DNA of 64,000 nucleotides from Bradyrhizobium sp. ORS 278 (lineage in GTDB: Bacteria > Pseudomonadota > Alphaproteobacteria > Rhizobiales > Xanthobacteraceae): contig NC_009445.1 of the NCBI RefSeq assembly GCF_000026145.1, forward strand, positions 5,734,501 through 5,798,500, written 5' to 3'. Position numbers and translations under genes: made by a program. The notes under the pieces are model-generated. The model was not told the origin of the DNA, did not search any database, and was given only the letters and a program-made list of their open reading frames with translations. Of this stretch, positions 35,334 to 44,313 are shown in pieces; position 1 is the first letter of the stretch, and each line of letters opens with the position of its first letter.

Positions 35334-35609
35334 ATGAGCGAAATCTGCGACACACGGCCGCCCCTGCCGCTCGGTCTGGCCCGGCGTGGCTATACCGGAA
35401 CGATCCAGCACCTTGCTGCGGAAGGGACGGCCTCGTCCCTTCCGGACGTCGAGCTGGAAAGCCGGCTCATCGAGCTCGGCTTCGTCGAGGGCGCCCGGGT
35501 CGAGATTCTGCATGAAGGGATCGTCGGGCGGGATCCGATCGCCGTCCGGGTCGACAACATCACCGTCGCGGTCCGCCGGCGCGAGGCCATGGCCGTCATC
35601 GTGGCGTAG
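35334..35609 (+). CDS. feoA: Ferrous iron transport protein A
   Basis: A 91-residue FeoA protein with an SH3-like beta fold: LPLGLARRGYTGTIQHL at the start, then ESRLIELGFVEGARVEILHEG and the C-terminal DPIAVRVDNITVAVRRREAMAV, the standard FeoA layout. It is slightly longer than most FeoA proteins because of a short N-terminal extension. FeoA is a cytoplasmic partner needed for full activity of FeoB, whose gene begins 21 bases downstream. The start at 35334 lacks a strong Shine-Dalgarno. Confidence 0.93.
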   Translation: MSEICDTRPPLPLGLARRGYTGTIQHLAAEGTASSLPDVELESRLIELGFVEGARVEILHEGIVGRDPIAVRVDNITVAVRRREAMAVIVA

Positions 35610-35630
35610 GCCGCGCGGGAAGCGTCGACC

Positions 35631-37508
35631 ATGGATAGCCCTCTGCTGCATCTGGCCCTGGTGGGGACACCCAACAGCGGCAAGACATCCCTATTCAACG
35701 CCCTGACGGGCAGTCGTCAGAAGGTCGCGAACTATCCTGGCGTCACCGTCGAGCGCAAAGAGGGCGCGTTCGTGACGCCGCAGGGGCGCCAGGTCTCGCT
35801 GGTCGACCTCCCCGGCACCTATTCGCTGCGCGGCCGCAGCCCGGACGAGGAAATCACCCGCGATTTCGTCCTGGGACGGGCCACCGGCGAGGTTCTGCCG
35901 GACCTCGTATTGTGTGTTGCCGATTCCACCAACCTCCGGTTGACGATCCGCCTCTTGCTCGAGCTCAAGAGCACCGGACGACCGCTGGCGCTGGTTCTCA
36001 ACATGTTCGACATCGCCAAGCGCCGCGGCGTGACGGTCGATGTCGCCGCCCTGTCGCAGGCGCTCGGCGTGCCCGTGGTGACCTCGATCGCCGTCCGCAA
36101 GGGCGGGACCGACGACCTGCTGCAGCTGACCGATCGGCTGCTGTCCGAGGCAACTGCGGCAAGCGGCGATCGCGCCAATACCTGGCGGCCGCTGACCGTG
36201 CCGGAGCTGCGCGCCACCCAGCGCGAGGCCGACCGCATCATCGCATCGACCGTCAGCCTGCCGGAGCGGCCCGACACCTGGACGGCACGGATCGATTCCG
36301 TCGCTTTGCATCCGGTCGGCGGCCTGGTCATCCTGCTGGCCATTCTGTTCATCATGTTCCAGGGCGTGTTCGCCTGGGCGCAGCCCTTGATGCAGCTGCT
36401 GTCGGCGGCCTTCGACGCGCTCGGACAGCTGGTTCATGACCAGCTGCCTGAAGGCCTGCTGCAGAGCTTCCTGCAGAACGGCGTGATCTCCGGCGTCGGC
36501 AGCGTGATCGTCTTCCTGCCGCAGATCATCATCATCTTCCTGTTTATCCTGTTGCTCGAAGATTTCGGCTACATGGCGCGCGCGGCGTTCCTGATGGACC
36601 GCATCATGGGCGGCGCCGGCCTGCACGGCCGCGCCTTCATCCCGCTGCTGTCGAGCTTCGCCTGCGCCATTCCCGGCATCATGGCGACGCGCGTGATCGA
36701 CAACCGCCGCGACCGCCTGACCACGATCCTGATCGCGCCGCTGATGACCTGCTCGGCACGCATCCCGGTCTATACGCTGATCATCTCGGCCTTCATCCCG
36801 CCGACCAAGGTCTGGGGCCTGATCAATCTGCAGGGCCTCGTGATGTTCGGGCTCTATGCGGCCGGGATCGTCAGCGCGCTGCTGGTGTCGTTCCTGGTCA
36901 AGTTCTTCCTGATGCGCGACTACCAGCCGGCGCCGTTCATGCTCGAGCTGCCCGACTACAAGATGCCGCGGCTGCGCAGCATCGCGATCGGCGTCTACAC
37001 CCGCGCCAAGATGTTCCTGCAGCGCGCCGGCACCACGATCTTCGCGATGATGGTGCTGATCTGGTTCCTGGCCTCGTTCCCGCAGCCGCCTGCCGCCGCC
37101 ACCGAGCCGGCGATCAATTACAGCCTGGCCGCGATGATCGGCCAGGCCATTGCGCCGCTGCTCCATCCGGTCGGCTTCAACTGGCAGATCGCGGTGGCGC
37201 TGGTGCCGGGCATGGCGGCCCGCGAGGTCGCTGTGGCGGCGCTCGGCACGGTCTACGCGATCGAGGGCGGCAAGGAGGCGGCTGAGCAGATCGGCCAGGT
37301 GCTGGCCACCAAATGGAGCCTCGCGACCGCGCTGGCGCTGCTCGCCTGGTACATCTTCGCGCCGCAATGCGCTTCCACGCTCGCTGTCATCCGCCGCGAG
37401 ACCGGCAGCTGGCGCTGGATGGCAGTGACCTTCTTCTACATGTTCGCGCTGGCCTATGCGGCGGCATTCGCGACCTACCACATCGCGGTGGCGATGGGCG
37501 CGGGCTGA
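35631..37508 (+). CDS. feoB: Ferrous iron transporter B
   Basis: A 625-residue GTP-regulated ferrous iron permease. The cytoplasmic G domain has G1 GTPNSGKTS at 12-20, the Thr-rich switch NYPGVTVERKEG, and G3 DLPGTYSLRGRSPDE. The membrane part has two Gate regions; conserved cysteine-containing segments are SSFACAIPGIMATR and LMTCSARIPVYTL, which line the iron path. The total length is shorter than the 770-residue E. coli protein but normal for compact FeoB forms. Follows feoA in one operon; no feoC is seen. Confidence 0.95.
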   Translation: MDSPLLHLALVGTPNSGKTSLFNALTGSRQKVANYPGVTVERKEGAFVTPQGRQVSLVDLPGTYSLRGRSPDEEITRDFVLGRATGEVLPDLVLCVADSTNLRLTIRLLLELKSTGRPLALVLNMFDIAKRRGVTVDVAALSQALGVPVVTSIAVRKGGTDDLLQLTDRLLSEATAASGDRANTWRPLTVPELRATQREADRIIASTVSLPERPDTWTARIDSVALHPVGGLVILLAILFIMFQGVFAWAQPLMQLLSAAFDALGQLVHDQLPEGLLQSFLQNGVISGVGSVIVFLPQIIIIFLFILLLEDFGYMARAAFLMDRIMGGAGLHGRAFIPLLSSFACAIPGIMATRVIDNRRDRLTTILIAPLMTCSARIPVYTLIISAFIPPTKVWGLINLQGLVMFGLYAAGIVSALLVSFLVKFFLMRDYQPAPFMLELPDYKMPRLRSIAIGVYTRAKMFLQRAGTTIFAMMVLIWFLASFPQPPAAATEPAINYSLAAMIGQAIAPLLHPVGFNWQIAVALVPGMAAREVAVAALGTVYAIEGGKEAAEQIGQVLATKWSLATALALLAWYIFAPQCASTLAVIRRETGSWRWMAVTFFYMFALAYAAAFATYHIAVAMGAG

Positions 37509-37525
37509 GCCCACGCCCATCGGCC

Positions 37526-38308
37526 TCATCGCGCGATATGCAGCGCGAAGCCGTGGGCGTCGGAATCGCCAAGCCCGGGACGCAGCTGCATCGACGGGAT
37601 CAGATAGTCGCCGTGGTTCTGTCGCCGGTACGCAATGGGCTGATCTGTGAACAGCGTCCGCATGCGCGCACGCAGCCGTTCGGCAAGGTCAGCAAATCCG
37701 GCAGCATCGATCCGGCTCGCCCTGTGCGCCACGAAGGCCGGAAGCACGTCGAAGCCGGGATAGAACAGGACGCCGTGGTTGATCGGAAACAGCACGTCGT
37801 CGATCGGCCCGTTGATGCCGCGGTCGGAATAGTGCTCGGCCCAGCCGCCGGTGGTCACGACCAGCATCGCACGCTTGCCGGCGAACACGCCTTCCCCGTA
37901 CCGATTGCCCCAGCGCTTGTCGCTGTGCTCGCCGACGCCATAGGTGAATCCGTAGGAATAGACCCGGTCGACCCACCCCTTCAGGATTGCCGGCATCGTG
38001 AACCACCACAGCGGAAATTGCAGGATGACCGCGTCGGCCCAGAGCAGCTTGTCCTGCTCGGCCCTGACGTCCTGGGTCAAGGTGCCATTCTTGAAGGCCT
38101 CGCCGGAGGCTGCGGCGACATTCAGAGGCGCATCCGGCGCCAGGAGCGGGAAGTCGGCGCGGTCGGCCGCCGATTTCCAGCCCATCACATAGAGATCTGA
38201 GATCCGGACCTCGTGGCCCTGCGCCTTCAGCTCGGCGACGGCAACGTCGCGCAAGGCGCCATTCAACGAGCGGGGTTCGGGGTGAGCGAAAACGATCAGG
38301 ACGTTCAT
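37526..38308 (-). CDS. NAD(P)H dehydrogenase (quinone)-like flavodoxin-fold protein
   Basis: A 260-residue member of the NQO1/KefF/MdaB group. The N-terminal LIVFAHPEPRSLNGAL binds the FMN or FAD phosphate, and ILQFPLWWFTMPAILKGWVDRV is the conserved flavin and dimer segment. It would reduce quinones or nitro compounds by two electrons, limiting radical formation. AAGGA lies 9 bases before the ATG. It is transcribed divergently from a LysR gene 90 bases away, which is its probable regulator; it converges with feoB, with only 17 bases between the stops. Confidence 0.88.
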   Translation of the reverse strand: MNVLIVFAHPEPRSLNGALRDVAVAELKAQGHEVRISDLYVMGWKSAADRADFPLLAPDAPLNVAAASGEAFKNGTLTQDVRAEQDKLLWADAVILQFPLWWFTMPAILKGWVDRVYSYGFTYGVGEHSDKRWGNRYGEGVFAGKRAMLVVTTGGWAEHYSDRGINGPIDDVLFPINHGVLFYPGFDVLPAFVAHRASRIDAAGFADLAERLRARMRTLFTDQPIAYRRQNHGDYLIPSMQLRPGLGDSDAHGFALHIAR

Positions 38309-38380
38309 GGCTTGGATCCTTTGCTGGAAACAGCCGGAACATAGACGCGCACCGATTTATCCGCTACATGACGTATATTG

Positions 38381-38400
38381 ATAATACTATGCTGTATTAT
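38381..38400. promoter_or_regulatory. Probable LysR operator in the divergent promoter
   Basis: ATAATAC and GTATTAT form a perfect inverted repeat with a 6-base spacer in an AT-rich patch between the divergent genes. The right arm runs into the first bases of the LysR start codon, so binding could also repress the regulator's own expression. Confidence 0.6.
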
Positions 38401-39322
38401 GGATAAATTGGACATTAGCCTCGTCAACATGCGCAGCTTCGTTCGGGTGGCCGAACGCGGCAGCCTGTCAGCGGTGGCGCGTGAGCTCGGAGTCGGCCAA
38501 TCCACCATCTCGCGCCATCTGCAGGAGCTGGAGGAGGCGATCGGCGTCCCGCTGCTCAGCCGCACCACCCGCCGCGTGACCCTGACCGACGAAGGCAGCC
38601 GGTATTACGCGAACTGCGTCCAGATCCTCCGCCTGGTCGAACAGGCCGGTGACGAGGCGCGCGGCGCGCGTGGCGCCGCCAGCGGCACGATCCGGATCTC
38701 CTGTACGGCGGCCTTCGGCATCCTGCACATTACACGGCTCGTCTTCGCCTTCCAGGATCGCTACCCGGACATTGCGATCGATCTCAATCTCACCGACGAG
38801 CGCATCGACCTTGTGCGCGAGGGTGTCGACATCGCGCTGCGCCTGGCTCCGCTCACCGACAGCTCGCTCAAGCTGCGGTCGCTCGGCTACTCGCACCGGC
38901 TGCTGGTCGCTTCGCCCGACTACCTGGCGAAGCGCGGCACGCCGCGCACGCCGCAGGAGCTGATCGGCCACGACGGCATCCGCATGACCAATGTCGCCGG
39001 CAGCGACGTCCTCGTCGTCATCGGACCCGGCGGCGAGCGCCACGAGGTGCCGTTCAGGGGCTGCTTCCGCACCAATCATGGACTGGGTGTTCGCGAAGCC
39101 GTGCTGGCCGGGCGCGGCATCGGCGGCAGCCACGCATGGCTCGTCCACGACCTGATCGCGGCCGGCAGGCTTACGGTAATCCTGCCCGACCACCGTCTGC
39201 CGTCGACTCCCCTCAACATGCTGATCGTGCCGGAGCGCGCCGGCATCGCGCGCGTGCGGCTGCTGATCGACTATCTCGCCGAGGAGATCGTCCGGCTGCC
39301 GGGCATCCGCCCGGAGCCATGA
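38399..39322 (+). CDS. LysR-family transcriptional regulator
   Basis: A 307-residue LysR regulator. The winged helix-turn-helix is at about 7-65 (MRSFVRVAERGSLSAVARELGVGQSTISRHLQ split over helices 1-3), followed by the linker helix and an effector domain from about 92. The subgroup with LSRTTRRVTLTDEG is often linked to oxidative or electrophile stress genes. It is divergent from the quinone reductase-like gene, and a strong inverted repeat spans the shared promoter. Confidence 0.9.
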   Translation: MDKLDISLVNMRSFVRVAERGSLSAVARELGVGQSTISRHLQELEEAIGVPLLSRTTRRVTLTDEGSRYYANCVQILRLVEQAGDEARGARGAASGTIRISCTAAFGILHITRLVFAFQDRYPDIAIDLNLTDERIDLVREGVDIALRLAPLTDSSLKLRSLGYSHRLLVASPDYLAKRGTPRTPQELIGHDGIRMTNVAGSDVLVVIGPGGERHEVPFRGCFRTNHGLGVREAVLAGRGIGGSHAWLVHDLIAAGRLTVILPDHRLPSTPLNMLIVPERAGIARVRLLIDYLAEEIVRLPGIRPEP

Positions 39323-39337
39323 TCCAAAGGCGACCGT

Positions 39338-40906
39338 TCAGAAGCCCTTGAAGGGTGAGCCGAGCTGGTCGAACAGCCGGATGCGATCGAGCTGCGGCAC
39401 AGGTCCGACGCCCACCTTGTCGCCGAGGAACATCGTCGTCTCGGCCTTTGCATCGCTGCGCGGCCAGCTGGAGAGGCCGGGCGCGTTCGGGCTACCGGCA
39501 TAGGCATAGGCCACCCAGTAGGACTGCAGGGTGTTCGAGATCAGGCGGTCGGCGTCTGTCCAATCGCGGCTGAGCACATCGAGCGTGCCGAAGATGTAGG
39601 GATATTCGGAGCTGTGGAAGGTCCCGAGCCCCTCGGCGGTGTCGATCTCGTCATAGCTGACGCCCGCCTTGAGCGGCTGCTTGTGGTTGAAATGATAGAG
39701 GTAGGTCGGAAAGCCGTTCTTGGCGTGAAGCTGCGCAACGGCCCACGGGCCCCAGGCAAACAACGCATCGCGCACGATCGCCTTGTTGGCGTTCCTCGCT
39801 TCGTCGTCGGTGCTGGCAGGATACGATCGCAGCAACTGGTCGGCGATCTCGGGATATTTGCGGCGGACCCAGTCCTGATAGGCGGGCAGCGTCTTCGCAT
39901 GCGGGAAGGTCGTGCCCTCGTCGCTGTTCCAGCCGGTCAGCAGCGGCACCGGAGCCTCCTTGCCCTCAGCGAACACCGCGTAGGGATTGGCCGGCAGCGC
40001 GTAGCCGTCGACGATCGGGCTCATTCCGAGCTTGGTCTCGAGCAGCTGAGCGGCGGACAGCGCGCGCAATTTCGGCAGTGTGGGCGCGCCGGTCTTGTCA
40101 GCAAGCGCGACGCCGGCCTTCTCACCATCGACGAGGCTCGCCATTGTCTTGTTGGCGACGCCGAAGCTCTCGGCAATACCGCGGGCGAACAGTCCGCGCG
40201 CCAAAGGTGACGTGTAGAGGTAGCTGACCGCGGCCGCACCCGCGGATTGACCGAAGATCGTGACGTTGTCGGGATCGCCGCCGAACGTCGCGGCGTTGCG
40301 CTTGACCCAGTTCAGTCCCGCGACCAGATCAAGCAGACCGTAATTGCCCGAGGCACGCTGCGGCGACTCGGCCGTCAGCTCGGGATGCGCCATGAAGCCG
40401 AAGATGCCGACGCGATAGTTGACCGACACGACCACGACGCCGCGCCCCGCGAGCGCTGCGCCATCGAACACCGGATTGGCGGCCGAGCCCTGCTGGAAGC
40501 CGCCGCCATAGATCCACACCATCACCGGCAGCTTGCCATCCTTGACGTCGGACGGCGCCCAGACGTTGAGGAACAGGCAGTCCTCGCTGCTCGGCTGCTC
40601 GCCGGCATATTCGAAATACACCGAGGTCTTCGAGCGGCCGGGCTGCATGCATTGCGCGCCGTAGGCCGTGGCGGCGCGCGGCGTCTGCCATGCGGCGACC
40701 GGCTGCGGCGGCTTCCAGCGGAGATCACCGACGGGCGGCGCGGCAAAGGGAATGCCAAGGAAGGCCCGCACCGACGTGTTGCGCTGAAACTTGCCGCTGA
40801 TCGGACCGGCGTCGATCGTGACGTCCACGCCGGCAGCTTCAGCCGAAGCCGTCCATGCGCCCATCAGCATGGCCATGCAGGCCAGCCGCCAATTCATCCG
40901 CGTCAT
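39338..40906 (-). CDS. Type B carboxylesterase, exported
   Basis: A 522-residue alpha/beta hydrolase with a signal peptide (NWRLACMAMLMGAWTASAEA), so it acts in the periplasm or outside. The nucleophile elbow GQSAGA lies at about 215-220 in DPDNVTIFGQSAGAAAV; the oxyanion hole is YGGGFQQGS; the EDCLFLNVW motif is the family's second signature. The catalytic acid and His are expected in NSDEGT and FHSSEYPYIFG. GGGAGAAAAC stands before the ATG. It is the last gene of the shikimate-type operon, 46 bases after the dehydratase, and may release the imported acid from esters. Confidence 0.88.
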   Translation of the reverse strand: MTRMNWRLACMAMLMGAWTASAEAAGVDVTIDAGPISGKFQRNTSVRAFLGIPFAAPPVGDLRWKPPQPVAAWQTPRAATAYGAQCMQPGRSKTSVYFEYAGEQPSSEDCLFLNVWAPSDVKDGKLPVMVWIYGGGFQQGSAANPVFDGAALAGRGVVVVSVNYRVGIFGFMAHPELTAESPQRASGNYGLLDLVAGLNWVKRNAATFGGDPDNVTIFGQSAGAAAVSYLYTSPLARGLFARGIAESFGVANKTMASLVDGEKAGVALADKTGAPTLPKLRALSAAQLLETKLGMSPIVDGYALPANPYAVFAEGKEAPVPLLTGWNSDEGTTFPHAKTLPAYQDWVRRKYPEIADQLLRSYPASTDDEARNANKAIVRDALFAWGPWAVAQLHAKNGFPTYLYHFNHKQPLKAGVSYDEIDTAEGLGTFHSSEYPYIFGTLDVLSRDWTDADRLISNTLQSYWVAYAYAGSPNAPGLSSWPRSDAKAETTMFLGDKVGVGPVPQLDRIRLFDQLGSPFKGF

Positions 40907-40952
40907 GTTTTCTCCCGATGTTTTCTTGTTTTATCACTGAGCCCAGGGGCTT

Positions 40953-42824
40953 CTAAAGCCGCGGCATCGTATCCGGCCGGACCTCGCGTGCTTGCGCCGC
41001 GAGCCGGATCGCGGCATTGGGGGCGCCAAAACCCTGGTAGTTGCGGCGCTGGACGATCTCGAAGAAGAAGCGCTCCTCGAAGATGTGGGTGTAGACCTGG
41101 AAGAACTCGGCGTCGCCGTCGCGGTCGTAGAGGATCTCGTTGCCGCGGAGCGCGGCGATCGTCTCGGGCGCCAGATCGTATTTGGCTTCGAGATCGTCGT
41201 AGTAATTGTCGGGGATGTCGAGAAAGCCCGCCCCACGGGCGCGCATCTCGGCCACCGCTGCAAAGATGTCATCGCAGGAGAAGGCGATGTGCTGCACGCC
41301 GGAGCCGAAAAACTCCGAGATGAAGCGTGACGACAGCGTGCGCGTCGCCGTGGAGCCGTTGAGGATGAAGCGCAGGCTGCGATCGCCGTTGACGATCGCC
41401 TGGCTCTGCACGAGACCGCGTGGGTCGGCGATCTCCATCTGCGGCAGGCGCGAGAAGTCGATGATCCCGGCATAGAACAGCAGCCAGGACAGCATTTCCT
41501 CGTGCGGCATCGATTGCGCGATGTGATCGACGGCGAGGAGGCGATCGGCTGCCTTGTCGCTCGGGACAGCCTCGAAGTCGACGTCCCAATGGCGACCGTG
41601 GGTGTCGAGGAAATACAGCAGGCTGCCGCCGACGCCGTGGATCGCGGGAATCTCCAGTTCGCCCGGACCGACCGGCTGCGTGAACGTGCGTGTCTTCAAG
41701 GATTGCGCCCGGGCCATCGCGCGGTCGGCGCTGTCGACGTCCAACGCCAGCGCGCAGACACCGGGACCGTGCGTGACGTAATGCGAATGCGCGAAGCTCG
41801 CCGGCTCACAATTGATCACCAGCTCGATCGCGCCTTGCGACCAGCGCTGCACCGCCTTGCTACGATGCCGCCCGGTGTTGCGGAAGCCGAGTTGGCTGAA
41901 CAACGTCGCAAGCGATTCCGCTTTGTCCTCGCTGACGGCGAATTCGACGAAGCCGATGCCGTGGCTTCTCACGCGCGGCTCGAAGCGTGCGGCGGACGAT
42001 GCCGGAATCTTCCCGGCAAGATCGTCCTGCAGCAGCAGCAGCGAGCGCATGCCATCGAGCGCGGTGCGCGGTGCCGAGCCGGCGCGGAACTGGTCGTTGA
42101 AGATCTCCAGCGACAGCGGCCCGGAATAGCCGGTCGCGGCGACCGCCTCCATGAAGTCGCCCACGGGCAGGTCGCCCTGCCCCGGGAAGCTGCGGAAATG
42201 CCGGCTCCAGGACAGCACGTCCAGCTCGAGCTTGGGCGCGTCGGCCAACTGCACCAGGAAGATCTTGTCGGCGGGAATGGCGCGGATCGCATTGGTCGGC
42301 AGCGACGGGGCCAGCGCATGGAAGCTGTCGAGGATGACGCCGATCGCCTTGTGATCGGCGCGGCGCACGATCTCCCACGCATCGCGATAGTCGTGGACGT
42401 GGCGGCCCCAGGCCAGCGCCTCGTAGCCGACGCGCAGGCCGCGCTTGGCGGCGCGCTCGCCGAGCTCATGGAAATCTGCGGCGGCGCGATCGATGCCGCC
42501 GAGCGACAGCGGCGAAACGTTGCTGCAGATCAGCAGCAGATCGGTGCCGAGCTCCTGCATCAGGTCGAACTTGCGCTCGGCGCGGATAAAGTTGCGGGCG
42601 CGCTGCGGCTCCGGCATGCCCTCGAAATCGCGGAACGGCTGATAGGCGCAGATCGCGAGCCCGAGGTCGCGGCACATCTGCCCGATCTCCCGCGGCCGCA
42701 TCCCGAACGCGACGAGATCGTTTTCGAAGATCTCGACCAGTTCGAAGCCGGCCGCGGCGATCGCCTTGAGCTTCTCGTCGAGGGCACCTGAGATGGAGAC
42801 CGTTGCGATCGAGCGCTGGTTCAT
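40953..42824 (-). CDS. 3-Dehydroshikimate dehydratase fused to a 4-hydroxyphenylpyruvate dioxygenase-like domain
   Basis: A 623-residue two-domain protein of the QsuB/QuiC1 type. Residues about 1-270 form an AP-endonuclease-2/xylose isomerase TIM barrel (TVSISGALDEKLKAIAAAGF, GYEALAWGRHVHDYRDAWEI, KIFLVQLADAP, PLSLEIFNDQF) with metal-binding Glu and His. Residues about 290-610 form a vicinal-oxygen-chelate domain ending FFFEIVQRRNYQGFGAPN, the HPPD signature. The barrel would convert 3-dehydroshikimate to protocatechuate; the second domain is usually thought structural. Its start overlaps the livF-type gene by 4 bases. The neighbouring shikimate dehydrogenase and transporter support this role. 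Confidence 0.88.
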   Translation of the reverse strand: MNQRSIATVSISGALDEKLKAIAAAGFELVEIFENDLVAFGMRPREIGQMCRDLGLAICAYQPFRDFEGMPEPQRARNFIRAERKFDLMQELGTDLLLICSNVSPLSLGGIDRAAADFHELGERAAKRGLRVGYEALAWGRHVHDYRDAWEIVRRADHKAIGVILDSFHALAPSLPTNAIRAIPADKIFLVQLADAPKLELDVLSWSRHFRSFPGQGDLPVGDFMEAVAATGYSGPLSLEIFNDQFRAGSAPRTALDGMRSLLLLQDDLAGKIPASSAARFEPRVRSHGIGFVEFAVSEDKAESLATLFSQLGFRNTGRHRSKAVQRWSQGAIELVINCEPASFAHSHYVTHGPGVCALALDVDSADRAMARAQSLKTRTFTQPVGPGELEIPAIHGVGGSLLYFLDTHGRHWDVDFEAVPSDKAADRLLAVDHIAQSMPHEEMLSWLLFYAGIIDFSRLPQMEIADPRGLVQSQAIVNGDRSLRFILNGSTATRTLSSRFISEFFGSGVQHIAFSCDDIFAAVAEMRARGAGFLDIPDNYYDDLEAKYDLAPETIAALRGNEILYDRDGDAEFFQVYTHIFEERFFFEIVQRRNYQGFGAPNAAIRLAAQAREVRPDTMPRL

Positions 42825-43558
42825 GCCGCCGTCTCCTCCATCGCGCCGCCCAGGAACAGCTGTCCGATGCGCGGATCGGCCAGCACGCGATCAGCCTTGT
42901 CGACGATCCGGGTGCGGCCGAGCTCCAGGACGATGCCGTAGTCGGAGATCTCCAAAGCCGAGCGCGCGTTCTGCTCGATCAGCAGCACCGACACGCCCTT
43001 GTCGCGCAGCTGCTTCAGCATGTCGAAGGTCTGCTGCACCATCAGCGGCGACAGCCCGATCGAAGGCTCGTCGATCAGCACGAGCTGCGGCTCCAGCAAG
43101 AGACCGCGCGCGATCTCGAGCTGCTTCTGCTCGCCGCCCGACAGTGTCGAGGCCTGCCGATCCGCCTTCTTGCGCAGCACCGGAAACACGTCGAGCGCCG
43201 CCTCGACCCGAGCCGGCAGATCGATGTTGGCCGGCGCGGCCACGCCGCCGAGCTCGATGTTGTGGCGCACCGACAGCTCGCCGAAGATGTTGCGGCCCTG
43301 CGGAATGTAGCAGATGCCGGCGCCGAGCAGCGCGCGCTGGCTGAGGCCCGTGACATCACGGCCCTTGAATACGACCTTGCCTTCGCGGAGCTTGAGAAGC
43401 CCGAAGATCGCCTTGAACACGGTCGACTTGCCGGCGCCGTTCGGACCGATGACGGTGGTGATCGATCCCTTCGGCACCGAAAAGGTCGTGCCGTTCAGGA
43501 TCGTCATCTTGCCGTAGCCGCCGACCAGGTTCTGGACATCGAGAATGGGTTCGCTCAC
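42821..43558 (-). CDS. Branched-chain amino acid-type ABC transporter ATPase (LivF-like)
   Basis: A 245-residue ATPase. Walker A is GPNGAGKST (about 33-41), signature LSGGEQKQLEIARGLL, Walker B LVLIDEPSIGLSP, the LivF form. The GTG start has GGAGG 5 bases upstream, whereas the open frame extends antisense-like further upstream. It lies 11 bases after the LivG-like gene and overlaps the dehydratase gene, placing transport and catabolism in one transcript. Confidence 0.93.
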   Translation of the reverse strand: MSEPILDVQNLVGGYGKMTILNGTTFSVPKGSITTVIGPNGAGKSTVFKAIFGLLKLREGKVVFKGRDVTGLSQRALLGAGICYIPQGRNIFGELSVRHNIELGGVAAPANIDLPARVEAALDVFPVLRKKADRQASTLSGGEQKQLEIARGLLLEPQLVLIDEPSIGLSPLMVQQTFDMLKQLRDKGVSVLLIEQNARSALEISDYGIVLELGRTRIVDKADRVLADPRIGQLFLGGAMEETAA

Positions 43559-43569
43559 GGCCGCCTCCG

Positions 43570-44313
43570 TCAGTGTCCGAGATAGGCTTCGACCACGGCC
43601 GGATTGGCCCTGATCTCGTCCGGCTTGCCGATCGCCAAGACCTTGCCTTCCGCCATGACCATGACGCGCGAGCACAGCGACATCACGAACTCCATGTTGT
43701 GCTCGATCACGACGAAGGTGGCGCGACGCTCGCGGTTGATCGCGATCAGCCGCTCCTTGAGGTCGCCCAGCATGGTCGGATTGACGCCGCCTGCGGGCTC
43801 GTCGAGCAGCACCAGCCGCGGGCCGCCCATGAACGCCATGGCGGCATCCAGCAGCTTCTGCTGGCCGTAGGACAGGCCGCCGGCCGGCTCGTTGGCGAGA
43901 TGCTCCAGCTTGAAGAAGCCGATCATCTGATCGGCGGTTTCGGTGAGGCCCGCATCGGACGGACCGAACAGGCGCGACAGCATGCTGCCGCGATGCTCCT
44001 GTCCGGCGAGGATCAGATTGTCGCGCACCGAGAGTTTCGGAAATACCTGCAGCAGCTGGAAGGTGCGGCTGACGCCGAGCCGGTTGAGCTCCGCCGGCCG
44101 CTGTCCGGTGACGAGCTTGCCATCGACCCGCACTTCACCCGCACTCGGTACGAGCTGGCCGAGGATGCAGTTGAACAAGGTCGACTTGCCGCAGCCGTTG
44201 GGCCCGATCAGGCCGAGGATCTCGCCCTCCTGCACGTCGAAGCTGACGCCGTCGACGGCGGTGATGCCGCCGAAGCTCTTCTTGACGTCGCGGACATCGA
44301 GCACTGCGGTCAT
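43570..44313 (-). CDS. Branched-chain amino acid-type ABC transporter ATPase (LivG-like)
   Basis: A 247-residue ATPase. It has Walker A GPNGCGKST, the LivG-type LGVSRTFQLLQVFPKLSVRDNLILA, signature LSYGQQKLLDAAMAFM (YGQQ in place of GGQ, usual in this group), and Walker B LVLLDEPAGGVNP. The long open frame upstream is antisense to its true reading and is not translated; the start at 44313 overlaps the permease stop by 4 bases. Confidence 0.93.
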   Translation of the reverse strand: MTAVLDVRDVKKSFGGITAVDGVSFDVQEGEILGLIGPNGCGKSTLFNCILGQLVPSAGEVRVDGKLVTGQRPAELNRLGVSRTFQLLQVFPKLSVRDNLILAGQEHRGSMLSRLFGPSDAGLTETADQMIGFFKLEHLANEPAGGLSYGQQKLLDAAMAFMGGPRLVLLDEPAGGVNPTMLGDLKERLIAINRERRATFVVIEHNMEFVMSLCSRVMVMAEGKVLAIGKPDEIRANPAVVEAYLGH

